Positions 35,991 to 44,417 of a stretch of DNA of 64,000 nucleotides are shown here, in pieces. Position numbers and translations under genes: made by a program. This stretch comes from Rhizobium chutanense (GTDB taxonomy: Bacteria > Pseudomonadota > Alphaproteobacteria > Rhizobiales > Rhizobiaceae): NCBI RefSeq assembly GCF_002531935.1, contig NZ_NWSV01000024.1, positions 36,879 to 100,878 on the forward strand, written 5' to 3'. The notes beneath the pieces were generated by a model. It was not told the DNA's origin. It did no database searches and saw nothing but the letters and a program-made list of their open reading frames with translations. Every line of letters starts with the position of its first letter. The first letter of the stretch is position 1.

Positions 35991-36668
35991 ATGGGTGAAG
36001 AAGAAGACGCCTCGCGGCGGCCGATCGCGAGCCGGTCGTCGTCCTGGGCGATCGCGCTCATCCGTCGCCTTCTCGTGCTGTTCGTCCGGATCATGGTCGG
36101 CGCCCGAAGCGAGTGGCGAGGCTGTACGCCCGACCCTCGCCGCCGCATCTATTTCGCCAATCACAACAGCCATGTCGATACCGTTGCCGTCATGGCTGCC
36201 CTGCCGTGGCCGGTGCGGCGGCTGACCCACCCGGTCGCGGCGCGCGATTACTGGGGAACGAGCGCTTTTCGGCGTTTCATTGCCGAAAAAGGCCTGCGCG
36301 CCGTCCTGATAGATCGCAAGCCTCTGCCCGACAGCAATCCGCTGGAGCCGGTCGAGCGTCTGCTCGAGGAGGGGCGCTCGGTCCTGATCTTTCCGGAAGG
36401 CACGAGAAGCGCCAGCGAGGAGATCGCCCCTTTCCGCAGCGGCATCTATCGCCTTGCCTGCCGTTTCCCCGATGTCGATCTCGTGCCGATCCATCTCGAC
36501 AATCTTCAGCGCATCCTGCCGAAGGGAAGCATATTGATCGTGCCGATCACCTGTACGGCACGCTTCGGCAAGCCGCTGCGCGTCGAACCGGGCGAAGGAA
36601 AGGACGCATTCCTGGCGCGCGCCCGTGCAGCAGTCATCGAGTTAGCGGACGGAAAGCACAGCGCATGA
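35991..36668 (+). CDS. 1-acylglycerol-3-phosphate acyltransferase-like protein (PlsC family)
   Basis: 225 residues. Acyltransferase motif I NHNSHVD has the catalytic His58-x4-Asp63; motif III FPEGTRS spans 134-140; motif IV VDLVPIHL follows. One hydrophobic segment near residues 20-36 (AIALIRRLLVLFVRIMVG) likely anchors it to the inner membrane. Expected to transfer an acyl chain to a lysophospholipid. It overlaps the CdsA-like gene by four bases, so the two make phosphatidate and then CDP-diacylglycerol in sequence. The bacterium will have housekeeping copies elsewhere, so this is probably an accessory pair. Confidence 0.85.
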   Translation: MGEEEDASRRPIASRSSSWAIALIRRLLVLFVRIMVGARSEWRGCTPDPRRRIYFANHNSHVDTVAVMAALPWPVRRLTHPVAARDYWGTSAFRRFIAEKGLRAVLIDRKPLPDSNPLEPVERLLEEGRSVLIFPEGTRSASEEIAPFRSGIYRLACRFPDVDLVPIHLDNLQRILPKGSILIVPITCTARFGKPLRVEPGEGKDAFLARARAAVIELADGKHSA

Positions 36669-37594
36669 CCAGCTTTTTCTCCATCGTGCTTGCCGCAATC
36701 CTCGGCCTGCTGGCGGTCGCCTCGGCCATCGGCTTCATCCTTCAGCAGCGCGCGACAGAGCCCGGCTCCGTTGCCACCGTCCACAATCTCAATGCCCGAA
36801 TCCGCTCCTGGTGGATTATGGTCGCGATATTCGGCGGCGCGATCCTGCTCGGCGATACCGCGGTGGTCGCCCTGTTCGCATTCCTGTCCTTCATGGCGCT
36901 TCGCGAATTCTGGACGCTGACGCCGTCGCGGCGCGGCGATCACCTAGCGCTGTTCCTGTCCTTCTTCGTCGTCCTGCCGGTGCACTATGTGCTGCTCGGG
37001 ACACTCTGGTACGGCCTCTTCGCGATCTTCATCCCGGTCTATGCCTTCCTGATCCTGCCGGCGGTGGCGACCTTGACGGGCGACGTCAACGAATTCCTGG
37101 CGCGCACCGCCAGGGTGCAATGGGGGTTGATGCTGACGGTCTATTCGATCAGCCATGCTCCCGCACTTCTGATGCTGCAGACCGGCACACCCTCGGCCCT
37201 TCTCCTCGTCTATCTCGTCATCGTCGTGCAGCTTAGCGATGTCTTCCAGTATGTCTGGGGCAAGCTCTTTGGAAAGCACCGCTTCTCGCCCAACATCAGC
37301 CCGTCGAAGACGCTCGAAGGCCTCTTTGGCGGCGGCGCCTCCGCCATCCTGGTGGGCACGCTGCTCTATCGCCTGACGCCGTTCTCACCCCTGCAGGCGG
37401 CGGCCGTCAGCACGGTCATCGTCGTCGCGGGCTTCTTCGGCGGCTTCGTGCTGTCGGCCATCAAGCGCGACCTCAACGCCAAGGACTGGGGCTATGTCAT
37501 CGAGGGTCACGGCGGCGTGCTCGACCGCCTGGATTCCATCACCTTCGCCGCGCCGCTGTTCTTCCACATCGTCCGCTACTGGTACACCGTCTGA
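36665..37594 (+). CDS. phosphatidate cytidylyltransferase family protein (CdsA-like)
   Basis: 309 residues from the ATG at 36665, overlapping the acyltransferase stop by four bases. About eight hydrophobic segments. The C-terminal signature SAIKRDLNAKDWG...GHGGVLDRLDS near residues 262-290 matches the CDP-diglyceride synthetase pattern (S-x-K-R-x4-K-D...H-G-G-x-x-D-R-x-D) with all acidic metal ligands. Converts phosphatidate and CTP to CDP-diacylglycerol at the inner membrane. Ends 18 bases from the convergent napC stop. Confidence 0.87.
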   Translation: MTSFFSIVLAAILGLLAVASAIGFILQQRATEPGSVATVHNLNARIRSWWIMVAIFGGAILLGDTAVVALFAFLSFMALREFWTLTPSRRGDHLALFLSFFVVLPVHYVLLGTLWYGLFAIFIPVYAFLILPAVATLTGDVNEFLARTARVQWGLMLTVYSISHAPALLMLQTGTPSALLLVYLVIVVQLSDVFQYVWGKLFGKHRFSPNISPSKTLEGLFGGGASAILVGTLLYRLTPFSPLQAAAVSTVIVVAGFFGGFVLSAIKRDLNAKDWGYVIEGHGGVLDRLDSITFAAPLFFHIVRYWYTV

Positions 37595-37612
37595 GAATTT
37601 ATCCGCGAAAGA

Positions 37613-38323
37613 CTATCTCGCAGTCTCCACGGACGAGGCATGGGCCCTCGCCATGGCCTCCTGAAGGTCGTCGATAGGCGTCGCATTCACCATCTTCCTG
37701 CCCTCGAGCTCCTTCGGCATTTTCCAGCCGGGATCGATGCCTTCCATGTTCGGCAGCTCATGGGCGATACCCTTGTGGCAGTCGATGCAGGTCGCCTGAC
37801 CGGTAAGCAGATATCGGGTGTGGATCTCGGCAGCGCGTTGTGTCTGCTTCTGCAGATCCATCGCCACCGACGAATGACAGTTGCGGCATTCCAGGCTGTC
37901 ATTGGCCTTCATGCGCGCCCATTCATGCTGGGCAAGCTCCAGCCGCTTTTCCAGAAACTTCGGGCGAGTGTTGATCGTGCCGAATATCTTGCCCCAGACC
38001 TCCTTGGAGGCCTGCATCTTGCGGGCGATCTTGTCGGTCCACTGATGCGGCACGTGGCAGTCCGGGCAGGTCGCCCGCACGCCCGATCGGTTGGAAAAAT
38101 GGATGGTGCGTGAAAGCTCCTGATAGACGTTGTCGTGCATCTCATGACAGGAGGTGCAGAATTTTTCGGTATTGGTCAGTTCCAGTGCGGTATTGAACGC
38201 ACCCCAAAAGAGGACGCCGCCGACGAAGCCGCCGAGCGTCAGGACGCCGAGCCCGATCGTCGCCGCCGGCGTCGTCAGGATCGACCACGCCCAGAGAACC
38301 ACTTTCCTGACAAATGCGATCAT
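37613..38323 (-). CDS. napC: tetraheme cytochrome c NapC (quinol dehydrogenase)
   Basis: 236 residues from the ATG at 38323 (a GTG at 38332 is an alternative). One N-terminal membrane anchor (TIGLGVLTLGGFVGGVLFWG), then a periplasmic domain with four CxxCH heme sites: CTSCH, CPDCH, CRNCH and CIDCH. Length and heme count match NapC/NirT. Passes electrons from membrane quinol to NapB-NapA. Last gene of napEFDABC, 5 bases after napB. Confidence 0.96.
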   Translation of the reverse strand: MIAFVRKVVLWAWSILTTPAATIGLGVLTLGGFVGGVLFWGAFNTALELTNTEKFCTSCHEMHDNVYQELSRTIHFSNRSGVRATCPDCHVPHQWTDKIARKMQASKEVWGKIFGTINTRPKFLEKRLELAQHEWARMKANDSLECRNCHSSVAMDLQKQTQRAAEIHTRYLLTGQATCIDCHKGIAHELPNMEGIDPGWKMPKELEGRKMVNATPIDDLQEAMARAHASSVETAR

Positions 38324-38328
38324 GACGG

Positions 38329-38829
38329 TCACTCGCTCCCGGCCGGTCTGAAACCGAGCTCGCTCATATCCTTGAACGCATTGGGGACGAGCGCAGGGGT
38401 GTCCGCCTGCGGCACATGGCACGCCGTACAGAAGTAGCGGCGAGGGGAGACGTCGGCGAGCATCTGGCCGTCGCGCGTCATATAGTGGGTGACACTGATC
38501 ATCGGCGCGCCGCTATCTTGGGTGAATTCCCGCTTGTGGCAGGAAAGGCAGCGGTTGGCGTTGACCGACAGTTCGTAACCTTCGATCGAATGCGGAATGA
38601 TCGGCGGCTGGTCCGGATAGGCGCGCATCCTGCGCTTGTCGTCGACGATCCACTTCGGCAGCGGCTTGGCATCCCCTGTGTCCATCGAGGGCGTCGGGCC
38701 TTCCAACTGGGGGACGGTTTGCTGCACCACCTGGCCGAAGGCGGCCGTCGCCAGGAAAACGACGATGCCGGCTGCGATTGCCTGCCATTCCGGTCGCCTT
38801 AAACGGCGGGAAGAATCTTGACCGCGCAT
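38329..38829 (-). CDS. napB: diheme cytochrome c NapB, small subunit of periplasmic nitrate reductase
   Basis: 166 residues from the ATG at 38829, which lies 31 bases inside the end of napA. A signal-anchor-like segment (AIAAGIVVFLATAAFGQVV) precedes a periplasmic domain with two heme motifs, CLSCH and CTACH, and His residues in HSIEGYEL and THYMTRDG that serve as distal heme ligands. Accepts electrons from NapC and hands them to NapA. Confidence 0.95.
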   Translation of the reverse strand: MRGQDSSRRLRRPEWQAIAAGIVVFLATAAFGQVVQQTVPQLEGPTPSMDTGDAKPLPKWIVDDKRRMRAYPDQPPIIPHSIEGYELSVNANRCLSCHKREFTQDSGAPMISVTHYMTRDGQMLADVSPRRYFCTACHVPQADTPALVPNAFKDMSELGFRPAGSE

Positions 38830-41303
38830 TTTTTGAAATCCGTCTGCTTGGAGATGGGATCGGTGGCGTCGAGCGTGACCTTGTTGATCAACTGGCTGGC
38901 ATCGAACCAGGGGACGAAGATGACGCCTGACGGCATTCGATTCCGGCCCCTGATATCGATACGCGAGCGGATCTCGCCGCGGCGGGAAACGATCCGCACC
39001 TCCGCTCCCTGGTTGATGCCACGCTTGCGGGCATCCTCGGCATTCATGAAACATCGCGCCCCGGGAAAGGCCCGGTAAAGCTCCGGAACCCTCATCGTCA
39101 TCGATCCCGAGTGCCAGTGTTCGAGCACACGGCCGGTCACCAGCCAAAAGTCGAATTCATCGTCGGGAGATTCGGCCGGCGGCTCGTAGGGCACGGCCAG
39201 GATGACGGCCCTGCCGTCCTTCTGGCCGTAGAACTTCACGCCCTCACCGGGCTTCACATAGGGGTCGTAGCCTTCCCGGTATCGCCAGCGCGTCTCCTGG
39301 CCGTTGACCACCGGCCAGCGCAACCCGCGTACCTCATGATAGAGGTCATAGGGCGCCAGGTCGTGTCCGTGGCCACGCCCGAAGGAGGCATACTCCTCGA
39401 ACAGGCCCTTCTGGATATAAAATCCGAACGCCTTGGCCTCGGCATTGTCGTATTCGGCGCTGATCTCACCGAGCGGAAATCGATCCACCTCGCCATTGCG
39501 GAAGAGCACGTCGAAGAGCGTTTTCCCCCGATACTCCGCATTGGCATCGAGGATGTCCTTCGACCAGACCTCGTCGGTGGTAAACCGCTTGGAGAATTCG
39601 ACGATCTGCCAGAGGTCGGATCGCGCCTCTCCCTTGGCCTGAACGAGCTGATGCCAGACATGGGTGCGCCGTTCGGCATTTCCATAGGCGCCTTCCTTCT
39701 CGACCCACATCGCCGCGGGAAGGATCAGGTCGGCGCTCATCGCCGTTATGGTCGGATAGGCATCCGAAACCACGACGAAATTCTCCGGATTGCGATAACC
39801 CTGCCAGGTCTCGTTGCTGGTGTTCGGTCCGGCCTGGACGTTGTTGTTGACCTGCACCCAATAGAAATTCAGCTTGCCGTCCTTCAGCATGCGGTCCTGC
39901 TGGACGGCATGATATCCAGGCTGCTCCGGGATGATCCCGTGCGGGACACGCCAGATTTCTTCGGCATGCTTGCGGTGCTCGGGATTCACCACCGTCATGT
40001 CGGCGGGAAGACGATGGGCGAAGGTCCCCACTTCACGGGCCGTCCCGCAGGCTGAGGGCTGGCCGGTCAGCGAGAACGGGCTGTTGCCCGGCTCGGAGAT
40101 CTTGCCCGTCAGCAAATGCAGATTGTAGACCATCTGGTTCGCCCAGACGCCGCGGACATGCTGGTTGAAGCCCATCGTCCAAAGCGACGTGACCTTGCGG
40201 CCGGGATCGGCATAGAGTTCGGCAAGCTGCTCCAGGAATTCCGGATCGACGCCGGTGAGTTCGGACGTCTTCTTCAGCGTGTATTCGCTAACGAATTCCT
40301 TGAAGGCGTCGAAATCCATCGGCTCGGTTTTGCCGGGATTCTTGGCGTTGGCCGCGGCGACTTCAACCGGATTGTCCGGGCGCAGGCCGTATCCGATATC
40401 GGTGACGCCTTTTGCAAACTTCGTGTGGTCGCGGACGAAGTCCTCGTTCACGCGTCCCGTCTGAATGATGTGGTTGGCAATGAAGTTCAGGATCGCCAGA
40501 TCGGTTCCCGGCTTGAAGACGATGGGAATGTCGGCAAGATCCATGCTCCTGTGGGTAAAAGTCGAAAGCACCGCAACGCGGACATGCGGTTGCCCCAGCC
40601 GGCGGTCGGCGACGCGCGTCCACAGGATCGGATGCATCTCCGCCATATTAGAACCCCAGAGCACGAAGGCGTCGGCGTTCTCGAAATCGTCGTAACAGCC
40701 CATCGGCTCGTCCATGCCGAAGGTGCGCATGAACCCGTAAGCGGCAGACGCCATGCAATGCCTGGCATTGGGGTCCAGATTGTTGGAACGAAAACCGGCC
40801 CGCATCAGCTTTGTGGCGGCATATCCTTCAAAGATCGTCCACTGGCCCGAGCCGAACATGCCGACGGCCGTCGGCCCCTTGTCCTTGAGCACTTTCTTGC
40901 ATTGCTCGGCCATCACGTCGAAGGCCTCGTCCCAGCTCACCGGTTCGAACTCGCCGTCTTTGGCATAGCGGCCGTCGCGCTTGCGCAGCAGGGGGGTCTG
41001 AAGCCTATCCTCGCCATACATGATCTTGGAGAGGAAATAGCCCTTGATACAGTTCAGGCCGCGATTGACCTCCGCCTGCATGTCTCCATGCGTTGCAACG
41101 ACCTGGCCTTGCTTGACGCCTACCATGACGCCGCAACCGGTGCCGCAGAAGCGGCAGGGAGCCTTCGACCATTTGATCTCCAATGCACCGACGCCGCCGG
41201 GCACCGGCTGAGCGGCAGCCGGCATCGCTATTCCGGCAGCGGCCGCGGCGATGGCGGCGGCCTGGGCCTTCAGAATGTCACGCCTGTTCAATTCTCCCGT
41301 CAT
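38799..41303 (-). CDS. napA: periplasmic nitrate reductase catalytic subunit NapA
   Basis: 834 residues from the ATG at 41303. The Tat signal NRRDILKAQAAAIAAAAAGI ends near AAA/QP. A [4Fe-4S] cluster is bound by Cys50, Cys53, Cys57 and Cys85 (CRFCGTGC...NCIKGYF). The Mo ligand is Cys183 in NARHCMASAAYGF. Molybdopterin-binding blocks VLWGSNMAEMHPILW, NPGKTEP and the C-terminal DFWLVTGRVLEHWHSGSMT are present. Reduces nitrate to nitrite in the periplasm with bis-MGD. It overlaps napD upstream (26 bases) and napB downstream. Full length, no frameshift seen. Confidence 0.97.
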   Translation of the reverse strand: MTGELNRRDILKAQAAAIAAAAAGIAMPAAAQPVPGGVGALEIKWSKAPCRFCGTGCGVMVGVKQGQVVATHGDMQAEVNRGLNCIKGYFLSKIMYGEDRLQTPLLRKRDGRYAKDGEFEPVSWDEAFDVMAEQCKKVLKDKGPTAVGMFGSGQWTIFEGYAATKLMRAGFRSNNLDPNARHCMASAAYGFMRTFGMDEPMGCYDDFENADAFVLWGSNMAEMHPILWTRVADRRLGQPHVRVAVLSTFTHRSMDLADIPIVFKPGTDLAILNFIANHIIQTGRVNEDFVRDHTKFAKGVTDIGYGLRPDNPVEVAAANAKNPGKTEPMDFDAFKEFVSEYTLKKTSELTGVDPEFLEQLAELYADPGRKVTSLWTMGFNQHVRGVWANQMVYNLHLLTGKISEPGNSPFSLTGQPSACGTAREVGTFAHRLPADMTVVNPEHRKHAEEIWRVPHGIIPEQPGYHAVQQDRMLKDGKLNFYWVQVNNNVQAGPNTSNETWQGYRNPENFVVVSDAYPTITAMSADLILPAAMWVEKEGAYGNAERRTHVWHQLVQAKGEARSDLWQIVEFSKRFTTDEVWSKDILDANAEYRGKTLFDVLFRNGEVDRFPLGEISAEYDNAEAKAFGFYIQKGLFEEYASFGRGHGHDLAPYDLYHEVRGLRWPVVNGQETRWRYREGYDPYVKPGEGVKFYGQKDGRAVILAVPYEPPAESPDDEFDFWLVTGRVLEHWHSGSMTMRVPELYRAFPGARCFMNAEDARKRGINQGAEVRIVSRRGEIRSRIDIRGRNRMPSGVIFVPWFDASQLINKVTLDATDPISKQTDFKKCAVKILPAV

Positions 41304-41562
41304 GGCCTTGCATCTCCTCCTCGACATGCTCGAACACCATGTTCGCCGCAATCACCCCATCCAGGAGCGAGATTTGCGACAGACGATCGCCAAGCATGCC
41401 CGTGCTCGTTCCCTCAATGACGATGACGATCTTGCCGTTGGCATGACCGTGAACCTCCACATTCCGCATTTCGGCGAGCGCCGCGAGCACAGCCCCGGTG
41501 CGGGCCGGCATGGTCGCAACCACGGCGCTCGATATGTGATAGCGCAGAGGCCGCTCAGGCAT
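41278..41562 (-). CDS. napD: NapD, NapA-specific Tat chaperone
   Basis: 94 residues from the ATG at 41562, eight bases inside the end of napF. The ferredoxin-like fold shows YHISSAVVATMPARTGAVLAAL at the start, EVHGHANGKIVIVIEG in the middle and LISLLDGVIAANMVFEHVEE-type text near the end (SLLDGV, MVFEH). NapD binds the NapA signal peptide during cofactor loading. Translational coupling to napA by a 26-base overlap fits that role. Confidence 0.93.
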   Translation of the reverse strand: MPERPLRYHISSAVVATMPARTGAVLAALAEMRNVEVHGHANGKIVIVIEGTSTGMLGDRLSQISLLDGVIAANMVFEHVEEEMQGHDGRIEQA

Positions 41563-42058
41563 CGGCCGCCTCCATCCCGTAAGGCTGCAATGTGATGGCG
41601 TTAACCGGACAGCCGGCGATGCATCCCCCGCATCCGTTGCAAATCTCGGTGCGAAGCTCCGGAACAAACGGGCCGCCGATGCGGGGCCGAAAACGGATTG
41701 CCTGCTGGGGACAAGCTTCTCCACACGACTGGCAGGTGATGCCGCGCTTCGCCAGGCAGGTATCGCCGACCACCGCGACATGGGCAAAGCGATCGATCCG
41801 TTCCACGGTGAAGACCGGTTCCGGGCACGATGCCGCGCATTCACCGCAGAACGTGCATTCGCCTCGCATGAAGTCGAGCGACGGCAGTCCGTCCACGAGA
41901 CGGATTATCTGGGTTGGACATCGCTCCTCACATTGTCCGCATCCGGTGCATGCCGCGGCAAGGCTTCGCATCGATGCTCCCGGCGGGCAAATCCTGTGAT
42001 CGGTCGTTGCCGGCCGGGCTGAGAGGAATTGACGTCTCGACATCGGCGCTTGGGACAT
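41555..42058 (-). CDS. napF: NapF, ferredoxin-type [4Fe-4S] accessory protein
   Basis: 167 residues with an N-terminal SRRQFL. Cluster motifs: CTGCGQCEERCP near residue 38, CTFCGECAASCP near 68, CQSCGEACP near 110 and CNGCGGCIAGCP near 141. Cytoplasmic protein that supports NapA [4Fe-4S] cluster assembly. Starts 3 bases after napE and overlaps napD. Confidence 0.94.
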   Translation of the reverse strand: MSQAPMSRRQFLSARPATTDHRICPPGASMRSLAAACTGCGQCEERCPTQIIRLVDGLPSLDFMRGECTFCGECAASCPEPVFTVERIDRFAHVAVVGDTCLAKRGITCQSCGEACPQQAIRFRPRIGGPFVPELRTEICNGCGGCIAGCPVNAITLQPYGMEAADA

Positions 42059-42061
42059 GGC

Positions 42062-42256
42062 TCAATGCCCCGGCGGCGGCCCCGGAGGACCGAAGACAAT
42101 CTGAAACATCCATACGAGGAAACCATAACCGCCGACGACGCCCACAGCGACCAGAGGCCATATTCCGAATGCAAGGATAAGGAAAACCAGCACTTCCGCC
42201 CGGCGTTTTGCGCGCGGATCACTCTGCCCCGATGCTTTTTGAAGCAATTCAGACAT
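42062..42256 (-). CDS. napE: NapE, small membrane protein of the nap operon
   Basis: 64 residues from the ATG at 42256 (GGGGG upstream). A charged N-terminus (RAKRRAEVLVFL) leads into one or two membrane segments (VLVFLILAFGIWPLVAVGVV and GYGFLVWMFQIVFG), ending GPPGPPPGH. Size, FGIWPL-VG-YGF-VWM text and position before napF identify NapE. Function unproven in the family. The 147 bases upstream, to cbpM, show no TTGAT-N4-ATCAA box. Confidence 0.9.
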   Translation of the reverse strand: MSELLQKASGQSDPRAKRRAEVLVFLILAFGIWPLVAVGVVGGYGFLVWMFQIVFGPPGPPPGH

Positions 42257-42403
42257 GACGGGCCCCCAGCCACAGACGATAGCATGCCCAGTCACCCATG
42301 ACCAGATGACTGGCATTCCACCAGGCTACAACTGCCTCCTTATAGGCAGCAGGCTCGCATTGTCGCCGCCGTGCGCGCAAGAAAACGCCTGCGCAAGGAG
42401 CGT

Positions 42404-42727
42404 CTAAACCCGGCCGATGTCCTCCAGGCTCTCGAACAGCCGGCGTTGAACATCCCGCTCCTGCCTGCCGATGGCGGTCATCAACTGGCCCATCGTTCCC
42501 CGCAGGCCGTGCAACTCGTCCACCAGCTCCATGACGATATCGACGCCGGCTTCGTTGACGCCCATGTTTCCCATGAGGTCCAGGATCAGCCGGGCACGCG
42601 CGACGTCGGCGTCGCGAAATTGCCGTTGCCCGCCCGATGTCTCGGGGATCAGCCAACCCTGTTCGATCCAGAGGTCGAGCTGGACAACATCGATTTTCAA
42701 GTAAAGACGGAATTCGAGATCATTCAT
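42404..42727 (-). CDS. cbpM: chaperone modulator CbpM
   Basis: 107 residues from the ATG at 42727, two bases after the cbpA stop. The protein reads as a MerR-like winged helix, with VVQLDLWIEQGWLIPE and RQFRDADVARARLILDLM. CbpM binds the J-domain of CbpA and inhibits its co-chaperone and DNA-binding activity. Direct coupling to cbpA is the classic arrangement. Confidence 0.88.
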   Translation of the reverse strand: MNDLEFRLYLKIDVVQLDLWIEQGWLIPETSGGQRQFRDADVARARLILDLMGNMGVNEAGVDIVMELVDELHGLRGTMGQLMTAIGRQERDVQRRLFESLEDIGRV

Positions 42728-42729
42728 GA

Positions 42730-43644
42730 TCAGGTCTCCATGTTCTTCCTCGGATCGTATGGATTTGCCGTCGCCCATTCCTTCACCAGCAACGTCAGCC
42801 GTTCGTCGGGATTGTCGGGCAGCACGATCTTCAAAGTGACATAAACGTCGCCGTGCCCGCCGCCGCGTTTGGCAGCACCTTTGCCCTTGAGACGCAGGAC
42901 CTTGCCCGTATTCGAGTGCGGGGGCAATGTCAGGTTGACCGGTCCCGAAGGTGTCGGCGCCCGGACCTTGCCGCCGAGCACGGCTTCTTCGAGCGAAATC
43001 GGCAATTCCAAGCGGATATCGTCGCCGTCGCGGGTGAAGAAGCGGTGAGGACTGACGCGGATTTCGATGAGCGCATCGCCCGGCGGCCCGCCGCCAATGC
43101 CCGGCTCGCCCTTGCCGCGCAGCCGCAAGGTCTGGCCGTCGCGGGTGCCGGGCGGGATCTGCACGTCGAGCTGCGGCCCGCCCGGCAGCTTGACCCCGGT
43201 CCTGCTGCCGTTGACCGCCTCGAGAAAGTCGACCTCCAACGAGAAACGCCGGTCCTGGCCGTGGCTGCGCATCCTGCCGCTGCCGGAACGGCGCGAAAAG
43301 AAATTGGCAAAGGAATCGCTGACATCGCCGAAATCGGCAAAGCCGGAACTGTTGTGATAGGGATTGTCGGCGCCGCTCGCCGAGGCATAGTCGCGGTAAT
43401 AGCTGCGCTGCGCCCGCTCGGCACCCGTCATGTCGATCTCGCCGCGGTCGAAGCGGCCACGTTTTTCCTCATCGCTCAAGATCTCGTAGGCGGTCGAAAT
43501 TTCCTTGAACCGCTCCTCGGCGTGTCTGTCGCCGGGGTTGAGGTCGGGGTGCAGTTTCTTGGCGAGCTTGCGGAAGGCGCTTTGAATATCTTTTTGCGTC
43601 GCATCCCGCTTCACGCCCAGAAGCTCGTAGGGATCCTGGCTCAT
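42730..43644 (-). CDS. cbpA: CbpA-type DnaJ co-chaperone / curved-DNA-binding protein
   Basis: 304 residues. The J-domain DPYELLGVKRDATQKDIQSA has the HPD motif at 32-34. A Gly/Phe/Ser-rich linker (FADFGDVSDSFANFF) follows, then two C-terminal beta domains (LEVDFLEAVNGSRTGVKLP, VSPHRFFTRDGDDIRLELPI, VNLTLPPHSNTGKVLRLKGKG). The cysteine-rich zinc finger of DnaJ is absent, as in CbpA. Stimulates DnaK and binds curved DNA in stationary or stressed cells. It is followed by its antagonist cbpM. Confidence 0.9.
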   Translation of the reverse strand: MSQDPYELLGVKRDATQKDIQSAFRKLAKKLHPDLNPGDRHAEERFKEISTAYEILSDEEKRGRFDRGEIDMTGAERAQRSYYRDYASASGADNPYHNSSGFADFGDVSDSFANFFSRRSGSGRMRSHGQDRRFSLEVDFLEAVNGSRTGVKLPGGPQLDVQIPPGTRDGQTLRLRGKGEPGIGGGPPGDALIEIRVSPHRFFTRDGDDIRLELPISLEEAVLGGKVRAPTPSGPVNLTLPPHSNTGKVLRLKGKGAAKRGGGHGDVYVTLKIVLPDNPDERLTLLVKEWATANPYDPRKNMET

Positions 43645-43660
43645 GCATATCTCCGGTCAA

Positions 43661-43676
43661 GGCAGTCGATACTGCC
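43661..43676. repeat. perfect palindrome in the cbpA leader
   Basis: GGCAGTCGATACTGCC, 6-bp arms around CGAT, ends 17 bases before the cbpA ATG in the usp-cbpA gap. Could be a protein-binding site or an RNA hairpin near the ribosome site. Confidence 0.45.
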
Positions 43677-43736
43677 GGTTGGCTTGGGGAAGATATAGGT
43701 TCTCAGACCGCCGCCGGGGAGGGGAGGCGGCGAAGG

Positions 43737-44204
43737 TCAGAGCGGCGCCGTGTCTTCGGCTTGGGGTGCTGCGCCTTTATCGGCGTGATCGGGCCGCCGG
43801 TCGATGAGAACCGAGCACCCGGCGTGACGCACGACCTTCTCGACGATCGAGGAAAAGACGTAGTCGGTGATATCGCTGACATGCGATGACAGCAGGATGA
43901 GATCGGCCGACATCTCCCCGGCGACTGTGACGAGCGCGGAGGCGGCAACGCCGATACGGACCTCGATCCTCGCCGGGATCCCGAGCTCCTTGCAGAGGGC
44001 CGCCAGTTTCCTTTCGGCGTCGACGATGGCGGTCGTTTCGAAGACCTCGGGAAGCTCCGTCAGGTGACGATGCGGGATATTCTCGATGATGTGCGTGACG
44101 ACGATGCTTCCACCCTCGTCCACAAGGGATGCAGCCCGGCGCAGAAGACGGTTGGCCGTTTGCCGGGAACCCATGCCTATGGCGCAGATGATCGTGCGAT
44201 ACAT
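43737..44204 (-). CDS. universal stress protein (UspA family)
   Basis: 155 residues from the ATG at 44204. A single UspA domain: MYRTIICAIGMGSRQTANRL at the N-terminus, IVVTHIIENIPHRHL, and the C-terminal ADLILLSSHVSDITDYVFSS...VEKVVRHAGCSVLI. The ATP-binding pattern G-2x-G-9x-G is not kept (SSHVSD instead of glycines), so it probably does not bind ATP. Preceded by a TATAAT -10 box and an FNR/FixK-type site at the class II position, so expression should rise at low oxygen. It leads the minus-strand run usp-cbpA-cbpM-nap. Confidence 0.87.
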   Translation of the reverse strand: MYRTIICAIGMGSRQTANRLLRRAASLVDEGGSIVVTHIIENIPHRHLTELPEVFETTAIVDAERKLAALCKELGIPARIEVRIGVAASALVTVAGEMSADLILLSSHVSDITDYVFSSIVEKVVRHAGCSVLIDRRPDHADKGAAPQAEDTAPL

Positions 44205-44240
44205 TGAATTTAATACCCCCGAATGCGACAGTTCGTATCG

Positions 44241-44281
44241 ATTATACTGCCGTCGACCGTCCCCGCTTTGACCGATATCAA
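44241..44281 (-). promoter_or_regulatory. class II FNR/FixK-type box plus -10 for the usp gene
   Basis: TTGACCGATATCAA (44268-44281) matches the anaerobox TTGA-N6-TCAA in its extended form TTGAC-N4-ATCAA. On the minus strand TATAAT (44246-44241) gives a start near 44234, placing the box centre about 40-41 bases upstream, the standard activating position for FNR, FnrN or FixK. No -35 hexamer is needed in that arrangement. Confidence 0.8.
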
Positions 44282-44417
44282 GCAGAAATGCCGTCACATC
44301 GCAACGCCGGCGCAGGAAGTGGCATCTGTTCAGGAGAACCTCGGGCGGATCGTCGCAGTTGACGGCATGGCCATCGGCAATAGCTTTGATGGGAGGTCGT
44401 CAATCATCGAGGTTCAC

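Noticed and set aside
36113..37594. Apparent 493-residue frame ending in the CdsA-like protein
   Set aside because: First 184 residues are a shadow of the acyltransferase gene; the real start is the ATG at 36665 overlapping its stop.
42257..42403. Search for an FNR/FixK box directly before napE
   Set aside because: No TTGA-N6-TCAA present; only a weak GCGACA/TATAAG promoter-like pair was seen, not strong enough to list.
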